From Anaerolineae bacterium (GTDB lineage Bacteria > Chloroflexota > Anaerolineae > 4572-78 > J111), in assembly GCA_023382535.1 (NCBI GenBank), contig JAHDWA010000009.1, positions 169,795 to 233,794 on the forward strand: DNA of 64,000 nt. The letters run 5' to 3'. This document shows positions 7,840-14,944 of the stretch, piece by piece. Below the pieces are notes generated by a model. The model worked only from the letters and a program-made list of their open reading frames with translations, made no database searches and was not told the origin of the DNA. Made by a program: the position numbers and the translations under genes. How positions within the stretch are numbered: position 1 is the first letter of the stretch; each line of letters opens with the position of its first letter.

Positions 7840-8808
7840 CTACAACCTACTTTGAGATCCTGTGTCCAACTGAAGAGCGCGTTGATAGGCCAGGGCCGCG
7901 ACGGCCAGGTCCCCGAGGGCCAGCCCGCGAAAGACGAAGGCGGCCTTCTCATCGGCGGAGCGGCGTCCGGGGATGTCACCGTTTACCAATCCCGTCAGAT
8001 CCCCGGCCACCAAGGCCGGGTCAACCAAAGGCTTCGGCATCTGCGCTTCCTGTTCGAGATCGTCAATGATAATCCGGTTGAAGGCGGGCATGCCGTCGGC
8101 CACCCACGACGCGGCCTGATCCGTCATCGTGGCAAACGCGCCTGGCTGCAACCAGCGGGCATCGAGAAAGGGCGCGAGCTGGGGCGAGAACGTCACCGAA
8201 GTGATGACCAAATCGGCGTCCTGCACTGCCTCGCGGGCTGTTTCGCTGGCGACTGCCGCAAGGCCCAGCTTTTCCGCCGCCTGACATAACGCGTCTCTAT
8301 TCGCGCTTCCACGCCCAAACGCGCGGATTTCCTGCAAGGGGAACAGCGCGGCGAACGCCTGTAAATGACTCTGGGCTTGCACCCCACAGCCGATAAAGGC
8401 CGCGACCGAAGCGTCGGGTCGCGCCAGCCGTTTGGCCGCCACAGCGCTCAACCCGGCGGTGCGCACGGCCGTGACCCAGTTGCCATCCATAACGGCCAAG
8501 GGAATGCCGGTGTCGCTGTCGAGCAGGATGACCACGGCGTTGATGTCAGGCAGGCCGCGTTCCCGGTTGCGCGGATTGAAGATCAAAGACTTCATGGCCA
8601 GAAAAGGCGGATCGTCGGCTGCAGACAGGGTCGCCATCATGTAGCGGCCATCGGGCGGCTGAATGACGGCCTTCGGCGCGTTCCATGCCCGCGCCTGGCT
8701 CTGCCCGCGGATCAGGCGCTCGATGCTTTCGACCACCTCGTCGGTGGTGAGGGCCAACGCTTGCAGTGTCGCCTGGGACAGATAGGATAGATGGCTGCCA
8801 GTTTCCAT
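7840..8808 (-). CDS. Ornithine cyclodeaminase/mu-crystallin family protein
   Basis: A 322-residue member of the OCD/mu-crystallin family, NAD(P)-dependent enzymes acting on ornithine, alanine or other imino/amino acids. Seen are the substrate-site lysine in PPFLAMKSLIFNP (about 68-80), the WVTAVRTAGLSAVAAKRLARP segment and the Rossmann loop AAFIGCGVQAQSHLQAF (about 135-151). The start ATG at 8808 follows GGGGAGA at a good distance. Family members differ widely in reaction (ornithine cyclodeaminase, alanine dehydrogenase, ketimine reductase) and the sequence alone does not choose. GC content is normal for the window, unlike the gene just upstream. Confidence 0.82.
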   Translation of the reverse strand: METGSHLSYLSQATLQALALTTDEVVESIERLIRGQSQARAWNAPKAVIQPPDGRYMMATLSAADDPPFLAMKSLIFNPRNRERGLPDINAVVILLDSDTGIPLAVMDGNWVTAVRTAGLSAVAAKRLARPDASVAAFIGCGVQAQSHLQAFAALFPLQEIRAFGRGSANRDALCQAAEKLGLAAVASETAREAVQDADLVITSVTFSPQLAPFLDARWLQPGAFATMTDQAASWVADGMPAFNRIIIDDLEQEAQMPKPLVDPALVAGDLTGLVNGDIPGRRSADEKAAFVFRGLALGDLAVAALAYQRALQLDTGSQSRL

Positions 8809-8840
8809 GCTTGTCTCCCCGAAGTTGAAGAACTCGTCCC

Positions 8841-9560
8841 TTATTCTTCTATGTTGTATAGCACTGGCATCTTGTTATTCCATTTCTTCCATAATTCATC
8901 ATCTGTTAATAATTCAGCAATGAAATGGCTCACATTTATCCTGCTTGTTTTTCCGGGATTGAAGAGGGGGCTTCGTGTTAGTGATTCATAGACTTCATAT
9001 TTTGTTTCTTGTTCCTGGTTAATTAATGTATCGGGTCGCACGATAACCCATTCAATTTTTGGGTTATCGCCGATTTCATTTAACAGATAGTTAGATGCAG
9101 ATATATTATCGCTGTGGGGTGGCAGCAAGGTTTTTAGTATTGCTAAAATAATTTTCTCCCCTAACGAAATGTTTTTAATTTCATCTTTTCTAACGTTACC
9201 TGTTGTATTCATAAGTATAATTTTATACTTATGATCTCCTTTTTTATTTATAGCGTGACATATATTCTTAATTGCTTCATAAACGAGTTTTCTTGGCTTT
9301 CCAAATATCCCCTTGAATGTAATATTATGACCCAGGCAACATACGATAGCGTCACAATCACTGATAAGATTTGTATGAGTATAATTATCAAATTCGGTGA
9401 TGTTCCCTCTGACTATTTCTACGTTCTTGGTATTAAGAATTTCTTCAGGTATGAGTGAATTTTCTCTTGCGACTAATCTTGAGGAGATTCCTTTTCTAAA
9501 TAACTGATCGGCCACCAATCGCCCTGTAGCGCCGCTTGCACCAAGAACCAATACTTTCAC
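8841..9560 (-). CDS. NAD(P)-binding SDR/NmrA-like protein, AT-rich
   Basis: A 239-residue atypical short-chain dehydrogenase. It begins VKVLVLGASGATGRLVADQL, the GxxGxxG dinucleotide loop of NmrA/flavin-reductase-like proteins, and continues with VRGNITEFDN and IVCCLGHNITFKG. A GTG start at 9560 is chosen because AAAAGGAGAATTT precedes it; an ATG 18 bases upstream has no site. The gene is markedly AT-rich compared with flanking C1 and OCD genes, as are the next two genes upstream, pointing to recent acquisition. Its start lies only about 30 bases after an attC-like palindrome, a cassette-like arrangement. Confidence 0.78.
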   Translation of the reverse strand: MKVLVLGASGATGRLVADQLFRKGISSRLVARENSLIPEEILNTKNVEIVRGNITEFDNYTHTNLISDCDAIVCCLGHNITFKGIFGKPRKLVYEAIKNICHAINKKGDHKYKIILMNTTGNVRKDEIKNISLGEKIILAILKTLLPPHSDNISASNYLLNEIGDNPKIEWVIVRPDTLINQEQETKYEVYESLTRSPLFNPGKTSRINVSHFIAELLTDDELWKKWNNKMPVLYNIEE

Positions 9561-9591
9561 AAATTCTCCTTTTATCAATTACAATCGATGT

Positions 9592-9716
9592 GCCTAATGG
9601 CCTGGCGCATTAGCCGCGCCCATGATACCTAAAACTAAAGACAGCCTCAAAGTGTATAAACCGCCTTCAATAAAAAGCGAGCTCGTGGCGTTGGCTACAG
9701 GCGTTTGTTAGCGGGC
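9592..9716 (-). repeat. attC-like imperfect palindrome
   Basis: On the minus strand the 125-base element begins GCCCGCTAACAAACGCC and ends GCGCCAGGCCATTAGGC. The ends pair imperfectly (GCTAAC with TTAGGC; TAGCC with GGCTA), as in integron attC sites. It separates two AT-rich genes of the same orientation. The terminal triplet is ATT rather than GTT, and no integrase is in the window, so this is a degenerate candidate only. Confidence 0.4.
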
Positions 9717-9735
9717 TTGCTTGACCGACAAGCTA

Positions 9736-10254
9736 CTAACTCTTTTCTGGTAAGTAGTCGCCATGATCTACGTATTCATCCCAATCAAGCAGCTTTATTT
9801 TTTCGGCTAGCATAATTTGTGGTAGAGGTTCGGATGGCAAAGCTTTATACCATAACCATTCTATCTTTTCCGTAGCCCAGGAAATGTCTTCTGGACGATT
9901 TTGGACTTCAAGCCTGCGAAGTTGTGCTTTCTTATCGCCGTAGCCGATTCCTTCCGATGGTTCTATATCTGTTCGGAGCGTAACCCCAATGAGATCTTGC
10001 TGATTCTCTGACAAAAGCCAGTGGCAATGCCCAACAATCAAACGATCAAGTTTTTGATATTCCCTTCCCCCAAATGAAAATGCGCGACGACGTTTTGCAT
10101 ACTTAGCTGGGAGGTCCTTAAAAGTACAGAAGAGAGAGAAACCTAGACGAATAGGACGGAATAATGCCTCTGGGCTTGGGTTATTTTCAACATTATATTG
10201 TTTAATAACCCTTAACAGTTTTTCTATTTTTTCAATTACTGGTCGTTCAGGCAT
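9736..10254 (-). CDS. Hypothetical protein, 172 aa, AT-rich
   Basis: I do not recognise this 172-residue protein. It is soluble by composition, with no signal peptide or membrane helix. It starts MPERPVIEKIEKLLRVIK, has a basic patch AKYAKRRRAFSFGGRE (about 51-66), a histidine/tryptophan-rich GHCHWLLSE (about 76-84), and an acidic tail. It follows a possible recombination junction (10280-10299) and is itself followed by the attC-like palindrome at 9592-9716. No clear ribosome site precedes the ATG at 10254, as is common for integron cassette genes. The size, isolation and AT-rich codon use suggest an acquired cassette gene. Confidence 0.6.
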   Translation of the reverse strand: MPERPVIEKIEKLLRVIKQYNVENNPSPEALFRPIRLGFSLFCTFKDLPAKYAKRRRAFSFGGREYQKLDRLIVGHCHWLLSENQQDLIGVTLRTDIEPSEGIGYGDKKAQLRRLEVQNRPEDISWATEKIEWLWYKALPSEPLPQIMLAEKIKLLDWDEYVDHGDYLPEKS

Positions 10255-10328
10255 AGACCCGATTACACCACTAAATCTTGCCTACTAATGTCCTGCACTT
10301 ACTCTTTTATGCAGTTTTTTATGAACGA

Positions 10329-10889
10329 TCACTGTAAATTTTGGGTGCAAAAGCGTGCTACCCACTTTTCTGCTTCAATTACTATTTCCTTTTTAACCTC
10401 CTCAATAGCCTCTTCCCCATATTTGCCATTGATTGAGATCTCTGTCGGTCTCTTTATTGTATCATCGTAACTCCAATAGAGCCCGATTAGATGTTCAATT
10501 CCGTGAGAATCACCCAGATACTCTTTCGCTTTAGCGTGAAAATTATATTCCTCGTAGACTTCGGTTATAAGTTCCTTGAGACCATCCAGCGCATCAATTT
10601 CTTTACTTGCAATTTGAGAAATATGATAACGAAGGATAACCCATACGGCCTCTTCATAGTTTGGTACAACTATTTCCAGGACCTTCAATGACTTTTCAAA
10701 GGCCGCTCCAACTATTTCCCGTGTATCGTACTTCGGGTAAATAACATTCAAGAATTCATCAGCGTAAATTCCTTCATTAAGCAATCCATCAACCAAATTT
10801 TGCATTTCCTGGGTACTGAGCTGTCCGAAAGAATACCGCGCTGCCTGAAGTTCTAGTTTCTCCTGTTCCATATCGCATTCGGTCCCCAC
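10329..10889 (-). CDS. Hypothetical protein, 186 aa, AT-rich
   Basis: An unrecognised, mostly helical acidic protein of 180-186 residues. Notable stretches are FGQLSTQEMQNLVDGLLNEG (about 21-40), EIVGAAFEKSLKVL and a C-terminal helix EEVKKEIVIEAEKWVARF. The sequence does not support membrane location or a catalytic motif. The GTG at 10889 opens the frame and an ATG lies 18 bases later; neither has a clear ribosome site. Directly upstream on this strand is GTTAGCGGGC (10891-10900), the inverse of the GCCCGCTAAC at 9707-9716. The gene therefore sits at the outer edge of the AT-rich, cassette-like trio. Immunity-type proteins share this look, but I cannot assign it. Confidence 0.6.
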   Translation of the reverse strand: MGTECDMEQEKLELQAARYSFGQLSTQEMQNLVDGLLNEGIYADEFLNVIYPKYDTREIVGAAFEKSLKVLEIVVPNYEEAVWVILRYHISQIASKEIDALDGLKELITEVYEEYNFHAKAKEYLGDSHGIEHLIGLYWSYDDTIKRPTEISINGKYGEEAIEEVKKEIVIEAEKWVARFCTQNLQ

Positions 10890-10900
10890 TGCCCGCTAAC

Positions 10901-11111
10901 TATGTGTATGTAGAACTTTTCCCCATAGTTCCCCCAAACGGGAGTTTTTACGGAATTCTTCCACCCACCCCTCTCTAAAAGGGGTCTTACGAGGCAAATT
11001 TCCCCTTAAGACCCCCAACAGTTTTATCCAGCTTCGTCCGGTATCGCCCAAAGGCGCTCCGCGCTCGTCGCCCTGATTTCTTTTACGGCGGTCGGCGCTC
11101 TAGCTTAAGAA
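10901..11111. other. Non-coding stretch downstream of fwdB
   Basis: About 210 bases without a credible gene, part of a 330-base gap. It contains a CTAAAAGGGGTCTTA / TTAAGACCCCC near-palindrome (about 10975-11011). It may be the junction between the fwdB block and the AT-rich cassette-like genes. Confidence 0.4.
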
Positions 11112-11218
11112 GCTGTCTGAAAGGTGCAATATGGGGGGGATCGTAGTAACGACTTCAGTCGTTTGCAGCCCCACCATTGACGACTCAAGTCGTCACTACA
11201 GATACTTTTCAGACAGGC
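11112..11218. repeat. Nested palindromic repeat abutting the fwdB stop
   Basis: The outer arms are CTGTCTGAAA / TTTTCAGACAG. The inner arms, GTAGTAACGACTTCAGTCGT (11143-11162) and ACGACTCAAGTCGTCACTAC (11180-11199), match at 18 of 20 positions inverted. The roughly 107-bp element ends one or two bases before the fwdB stop codon. It is MITE/REP-like, and as RNA it would form a strong stem just after fwdB. Confidence 0.78.
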
Positions 11219-11219
11219 C

Positions 11220-12563
11220 CTAAGCCCGCAGCGGCGGCGGCATCACCTCGACGGGCTTGTCCTTTAACAGCGCTTTCAGCCGGTTCTTGATCGCGGTCAG
11301 CACGTCCTCGTCGCTGGGGTAGGGGGAGTCGAAGGCGGGGCGGAGGGTGATGGGCACGTCGTCCATGCGGTAAACGGTGCCGGGGGTATTGATGCCGTAG
11401 GTCGCGGTAGTAAAGGCGACGCGGGCCAACTCGGCGGTGTGGGTGAACTTGGGATCGAGGACGATGACCGGGATGCGGCGCATGGCTTCGATGGCCGGCT
11501 GCGGGAAGTTGGAGGCCGGGTCGCTGGCGATGACGACCATGGCGTCGGCTTCACCGCGGACCAGCAGGTCAACGGCGGTAAACTCGCCCGGATTGAAGCG
11601 GGGATAGCCCCGGCTGAAATTGACGGCAAAAGGAAAGCCAGTTTGCCAGGAGAGTACGTTATCCGCGCCGGTCACATTGCCGTGGCCGCGCACCGGCTTG
11701 GCCACAAAGTGGGTGAACTCATTCAGGTCGGTGGCCAGGGCCAGCAGCGCGCCGGAGTTGAAGTGCCGGCCGCGGGTCATGGTCAAGCCCATGCCAAAGA
11801 AGAGCACCCCGTAGCGGCAGTTCTTCATGCGCTCGACCAGGTCCTGCATCGTCGCCAGGGATACGCCCGTGATTTCCTCAACGGAAGGGTCTACCCGTCG
11901 GCCTTTGAGCAGCGCCCGCAAAGCCCACAGCAGCTCAAAATCCCGGCGCGGCTTGACCTGGATAAAGATGTCGGCCACCGGCTCGCTGGGGGTGCGGCGC
12001 ACATCAACCAGCACCACGGTCCGGTCTTTTTTGCCGTTGGGGATGAACATGCCCTTCGGCGTGACCGAATAGCGGGTAAAGTGGCGGGGATGGGACTCGG
12101 CCGGGTTGCCGCCCCAGTAGATGACCAGATCAGCCCGGTTTTTGATCTCGCCCAGGGTAGCGGTGCTCTCACCGACGCCCTGAAAGGCAATGCCCGACGG
12201 TCCGTGGCAGACTTCGGTGGTGGTGCCGATGTTCGCCCCCAGCAAATCGGCAATGGCCACGGCCTGGCGCTGGGCCTCATTGGTCGTGTCGCTCAGGCCG
12301 TAAATCATCGGGTAGCGGGCCTGGGCCAGGATTTGCGCGGCCGCTTCGACGGCCTCGGCGGTGCTGGCTTCGCGCCCCTCGACCAGGGCGAAGGGACGGT
12401 TCTCCACAACGTGCTCGGCAAACCAGGCTTTACCCAGGACGCAGGCGTTTTTAGCCTTGAGGATGCGCCTTTGCTCCATGTCCACGGTCAGGACCATGTC
12501 ATCGCAGACGCAGCCGCAAAAGGTGCAGGTGGCGTTTTCGACAATACGGATATTTTCACTCAT
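11220..12563 (-). CDS. fwdB: Formylmethanofuran dehydrogenase subunit B, 4Fe-4S/Mo-W type
   Basis: A 447-residue molybdopterin-oxidoreductase-fold subunit. It keeps the N-terminal cluster motif CTFCGCVCDD (C13, C16, C20) and the fourth ligand C41 in KNACVLGK. It also has TTTEVCHGPSG with C119, the position of the metal-binding Cys118 of archaeal FwdB. Other conserved stretches are VIYWGGNPAESHPRH and VVLVDVRRTPSEPVADIFI. In archaea FwdB reversibly reduces CO2 to formate at W or Mo bis-pterin. The FhcB of proteobacterial methylotrophs is reported to have lost metal, pterin and cluster. This protein therefore looks redox-competent. AAGGAGAG precedes the ATG. It is separated by about 5 kb from fwdA and lies downstream of fwdD and a 69-aa gene. 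Confidence 0.93.
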   Translation of the reverse strand: MSENIRIVENATCTFCGCVCDDMVLTVDMEQRRILKAKNACVLGKAWFAEHVVENRPFALVEGREASTAEAVEAAAQILAQARYPMIYGLSDTTNEAQRQAVAIADLLGANIGTTTEVCHGPSGIAFQGVGESTATLGEIKNRADLVIYWGGNPAESHPRHFTRYSVTPKGMFIPNGKKDRTVVLVDVRRTPSEPVADIFIQVKPRRDFELLWALRALLKGRRVDPSVEEITGVSLATMQDLVERMKNCRYGVLFFGMGLTMTRGRHFNSGALLALATDLNEFTHFVAKPVRGHGNVTGADNVLSWQTGFPFAVNFSRGYPRFNPGEFTAVDLLVRGEADAMVVIASDPASNFPQPAIEAMRRIPVIVLDPKFTHTAELARVAFTTATYGINTPGTVYRMDDVPITLRPAFDSPYPSDEDVLTAIKNRLKALLKDKPVEVMPPPLRA

Positions 12564-12579
12564 AGTCTCTCCTTCTTTC

Positions 12580-12666
12580 AGTCGTCAGTAGCCAGTAATC
12601 AGTAGTCAGTAATCAGTAGCCAGTAATTAGTGATAACTGTTCACTGACAACTGTTCACTGATAACT
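12580..12666. repeat. CAGTAGTCAGTAATC tandem repeat, then GTTCACTGATAAC units
   Basis: At least five CAGTAG/CAGTAA units are followed by two or three copies of AACTGTTCACTGA. It fills the gap between the 69-aa gene and fwdB. The same units occur near ftr (3361-3438) and at about 41790-41818. It is low-complexity, not a CRISPR. Confidence 0.7.
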
Positions 12667-12675
12667 ACCCCCTCC

Positions 12676-12885
12676 TTATTCGTCTTCCGGTTCATCTACG
12701 ACAGGCCAGGGCAGGCCGGTGGCTTCGTAGCGAGTCAGCAGTTGCTCTTCGAGTTCTTTATCGCGCAGTACATCCAGAACATCAAGCCCGAAATGCTTGG
12801 CGGCCACTTTCAGGCGCTCGCGCCGCTGCTGTTCCAGCTTGGTGCTCATCTCGTCAGCCCAATCGCCGATAGAAATCCAACTCAT
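12676..12885 (-). CDS. Small acidic protein between fwdD and fwdB
   Basis: An unrecognised 69-residue protein. The first 12 residues include two tryptophans (MSWISIGDW). Residues 13-35 are a charged amphipathic helix with EQQRRERLK. The rest is a leucine- and glutamate-rich helix (DVLRDKELEEQLL) and an acidic tail, PWPVVDEPEDE. It has no cysteines, so it is not a ferredoxin-type FwdG. An excellent GGAGG site eight bases before the ATG at 12885 and its place inside the fwd gene block argue that it is real. A chaperone, a small structural subunit of the complex, or a link to the electron acceptor are possibilities, none provable here. Confidence 0.72.
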   Translation of the reverse strand: MSWISIGDWADEMSTKLEQQRRERLKVAAKHFGLDVLDVLRDKELEEQLLTRYEATGLPWPVVDEPEDE

Positions 12886-12954
12886 TGTGTTCGTCCTCCA
12901 GAATTTATCAACGTATGTTAAAATTTAGATACTGGCACGCTATAAAACGTATTG

Positions 12955-13007
12955 CGTATTGCGTGTTTCGTGCTTAAATGACTACGCAGTACGCAACACG
13001 CAATACG
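12955..13007. repeat. TGCGT-type hairpin repeat
   Basis: The left arm, CGTATTGCGTGTTTCGT (12955-12971), pairs with ACGCAACACGCAATACG (12991-13007) at 16 of 17 positions, with a 19-base loop. It lies between fwdD and the 69-aa gene. The same family occurs at 44221-44270. Confidence 0.75.
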
Positions 13008-13047
13008 GACATTAGACCAGTTACTTTCTTGGGAGCACCTTCACTTT

Positions 13048-13392
13048 TTACGCTACCCGCTCCACCTCCACCTCCAGGTTTTTGGAGAGGGGCATGCCGG
13101 TGCCGGCGGTGTCGCCGCCCATCAGTTGGCTCGACGAGGGGCCGTACGCCAGAAAGAGAATGCCCTCTGGTAAATCCTCGGCTTTGCGGCCCTTGCAGCG
13201 CAGCACGGTTTCGCCGCTGCGGGAGCGCAGCCGCACGCGGTCGCCCTCCTGCAGGCCCAGGCGGGCCATATCAGCAACATTCATCTCCAGGGTCGTGGTG
13301 ACTTCGACATATTCACCTTCCAGTTTGCTCACATTGAGACTAACGCCTTGTTTGCTCGAGCGTCCGGCAATCAGAGTCATTGTCTCCGCCAT
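13048..13392 (-). CDS. fwdD: Formylmethanofuran dehydrogenase subunit D (molybdopterin-dinucleotide-binding)
   Basis: A 114-residue beta-barrel protein of the molybdopterin-dinucleotide-binding type. It carries LEGEYVEVTTTLEMNVADMARLGLQEGDRVRLRS-like spacing (about 24-57) and the conserved end FLAYGPSSSQLMGGDTAGTGMP (about 79-100), typical of FwdD/FmdD. In archaea FwdD completes the pterin pocket of FwdB. The bacterial hydrolytic Fhc complex does without it, so its presence with an intact FwdB supports a Mo/W enzyme. The start at 13392 has AGGAGG upstream; the frame extends further but without a site. It is the first fwd gene transcribed, followed by the 69-aa gene and fwdB. No FwdF/FwdG ferredoxins are in the window. 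Confidence 0.9.
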   Translation of the reverse strand: MAETMTLIAGRSSKQGVSLNVSKLEGEYVEVTTTLEMNVADMARLGLQEGDRVRLRSRSGETVLRCKGRKAEDLPEGILFLAYGPSSSQLMGGDTAGTGMPLSKNLEVEVERVA

Positions 13393-13446
13393 AGAGGCCT
13401 CCTGAGAAAAATAGTAGCCAGTAGTGTTACTACATTTTAACAAAAA

Positions 13447-13515
13447 ACACCCAGTTTTTCGAGTCTCGTAGCACTTCATTGGGCAAAGAGACGGTTCAGT
13501 GGAAAAACCGGGTGT
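13447..13515. repeat. ACACCC-GTTTTTC inverted repeat upstream of fwdD
   Basis: ACACCCAGTTTTTC (13447-13460) and GAAAAACCGGGTGT (13502-13515) match at 13 of 14 positions as inverted arms around a 41-base loop. It lies in the 322-base gap between the ATP-grasp gene and fwdD. I see no gene in the rest of that gap (13516-13714). Confidence 0.65.
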
Positions 13516-13714
13516 CTAAGTAGTTGCTGAGATGGTGAAGGGTTGCAGGCGCGCGAACCCCAACAGTCTTCAGCCCTAGCCTCAGTATAGATTTATAGCC
13601 CGCTGAGCATAAGTGACATATATCCTTATTGTTGGTGATGTTTGTCATTCTCATGATCAGGACTAAAAGTTTGGGCGAGATATATTATAAGCGATTGGTA
13701 TGAGACCCGCCAGA

Positions 13715-14869
13715 TTACGGTTGGACGGGTTTGAGCCGGGTTTTGAGTGCAGCGGCCTGGGCGCGGAGCTGATGCAGACAGGCAGCAGGCGTAGCCGCAG
13801 TGGTCAGAAGGGTGCAAATGGGCTGCCGGCGACGGATCTGCTCATACGGATGCGGAATGTCACGGATACCTTCAGCCGCCCAATCCCTCGTATCGCCTAC
13901 AGTCACATCATGCGGAGCGTAGACAATCGCCTTGCCCGCTGCCGGCCCGCTGGCCAACGCCTGTTCCAGCCCAAAATGCGGCAGATGACCGCTGAACGAC
14001 TGGACGTGCGCTTCAAAGACCCGCAGCCTATAGGCCAGATCAAACAGCTCCAACGAGGCCGAAGGCCGGGGATTGACCTCCAGGGTCCAAACGCGCCCGG
14101 CCTGCCAGATGAAATCCAGCCCGTTGACGCCCCACAGCCCGAATGTCTGGCTCAGATGCGAGACGATGGCGCGCGCTTCTATAAGCAGAGCTGCTAACTC
14201 ACCTGGCGGCAGGCGGGGCGGGGCCAGGTTGCCGCAGTAGTGAAAGCCGCTGGCGCCAAACGCCGGCTGCCCCACCAACTGCTCGGTCACACCCAACAAA
14301 ACGGCCTCTCGACCATTCGCCACAAAAGCCGCCGAGCCGGTCATGCCGACCAGCCGTTCCTGTAACATCCCTCCTTCTAACGGACGTCCCTTGCGCCAAA
14401 GACGGATGCCATGCCCGCCGCCGCTGTTGAGCGGCTTCCACAACCAGGAACGAGTCTTATCAGGGACTTGGCCCGTACCGACCGTGAACGTTTCGGGGAA
14501 GGCAAAACCGCCGGTGTGCAGGGCGTCCGCCAGGCGAGCCGGGTCACGCACCTGGGCCAGCGTCTCCGGATCATTACCCAGCAGTCGCCGCCCCTGGCTC
14601 AAGCGGGCCACTTCGGCCGGATAATTTTCCAAATTGGCGCTATAGACAACAGCGGGTGTGGCCAGGTCGCCGGCTGCATTGACCAGTCCAGCCGCGCTGT
14701 AGGGTAAGTTGTAATCACGCAGTAAAGAGCGGCTGGGGCACAAAGCCTGCAGGTCGGCATCGCCAAAATAATCCAGGGCCATGACCGGATAGCCGGCCCG
14801 TACGGCCAGTTCCGCCAGCATCCGCATCGTCAACCCGACCAGTAAAATGGGCTGGGTCTGGCTGTTCAT
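13715..14869 (-). CDS. ATP-grasp ligase of the C1-cofactor cluster
   Basis: A 384-residue ATP-grasp protein. After an N-terminal domain (ILLVGLTMRMLAELAVRAGY, DYFGDADL) come the nucleotide-binding strand SWLWKPLNSGGGHGI (about 141-155), MLQERLVGMTGSAAF (about 168-182), and the metal-site segment GVNGLDFIWQAGRVWTLEVNPRPSASLEL (about 243-271). ATP-grasp proteins of this kind accompany H4MPT clusters in methylotrophs. The archaeal tyramine-glutamate ligase MfnD of methanofuran synthesis is the nearest named role I can offer, as inference. A perfect hairpin (14886-14921) separates it from mtd. The N-terminal 120 residues are less conserved than the grasp domain. Confidence 0.75.
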   Translation of the reverse strand: MNSQTQPILLVGLTMRMLAELAVRAGYPVMALDYFGDADLQALCPSRSLLRDYNLPYSAAGLVNAAGDLATPAVVYSANLENYPAEVARLSQGRRLLGNDPETLAQVRDPARLADALHTGGFAFPETFTVGTGQVPDKTRSWLWKPLNSGGGHGIRLWRKGRPLEGGMLQERLVGMTGSAAFVANGREAVLLGVTEQLVGQPAFGASGFHYCGNLAPPRLPPGELAALLIEARAIVSHLSQTFGLWGVNGLDFIWQAGRVWTLEVNPRPSASLELFDLAYRLRVFEAHVQSFSGHLPHFGLEQALASGPAAGKAIVYAPHDVTVGDTRDWAAEGIRDIPHPYEQIRRRQPICTLLTTAATPAACLHQLRAQAAALKTRLKPVQP

Positions 14870-14885
14870 CCTGTATAAAAAATTA

Positions 14886-14921
14886 GACCTGACGGGTACG
14901 CGTCGGAAGACCCGTCAGGTC
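14886..14921 (-). terminator. Perfect 12-bp hairpin between mtd and ATP-grasp gene
   Basis: GACCTGACGGGT (14886-14897) and ACCCGTCAGGTC (14910-14921) are perfect inverted arms around 12 bases. It lies right after the mtd stop in the direction of transcription, with AT-rich sequence but no long U-run following. It may act as an attenuator or mRNA-end stabiliser reducing expression of downstream genes. Confidence 0.6.
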
Positions 14922-14944
14922 ATTTAATTGGGGGGCGCTCCGTC

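Noticed and set aside
7840..8808. OCD homologue as part of H4MPT or amino-acid cofactor synthesis
   Set aside because: It sits in the inserted block with a methyltransferase, and nothing in sequence ties it to the C1 genes.
11439..12605. 388-codon plus-strand frame opposite fwdB
   Set aside because: Antisense to an unmistakable FwdB and ends inside a tandem repeat.
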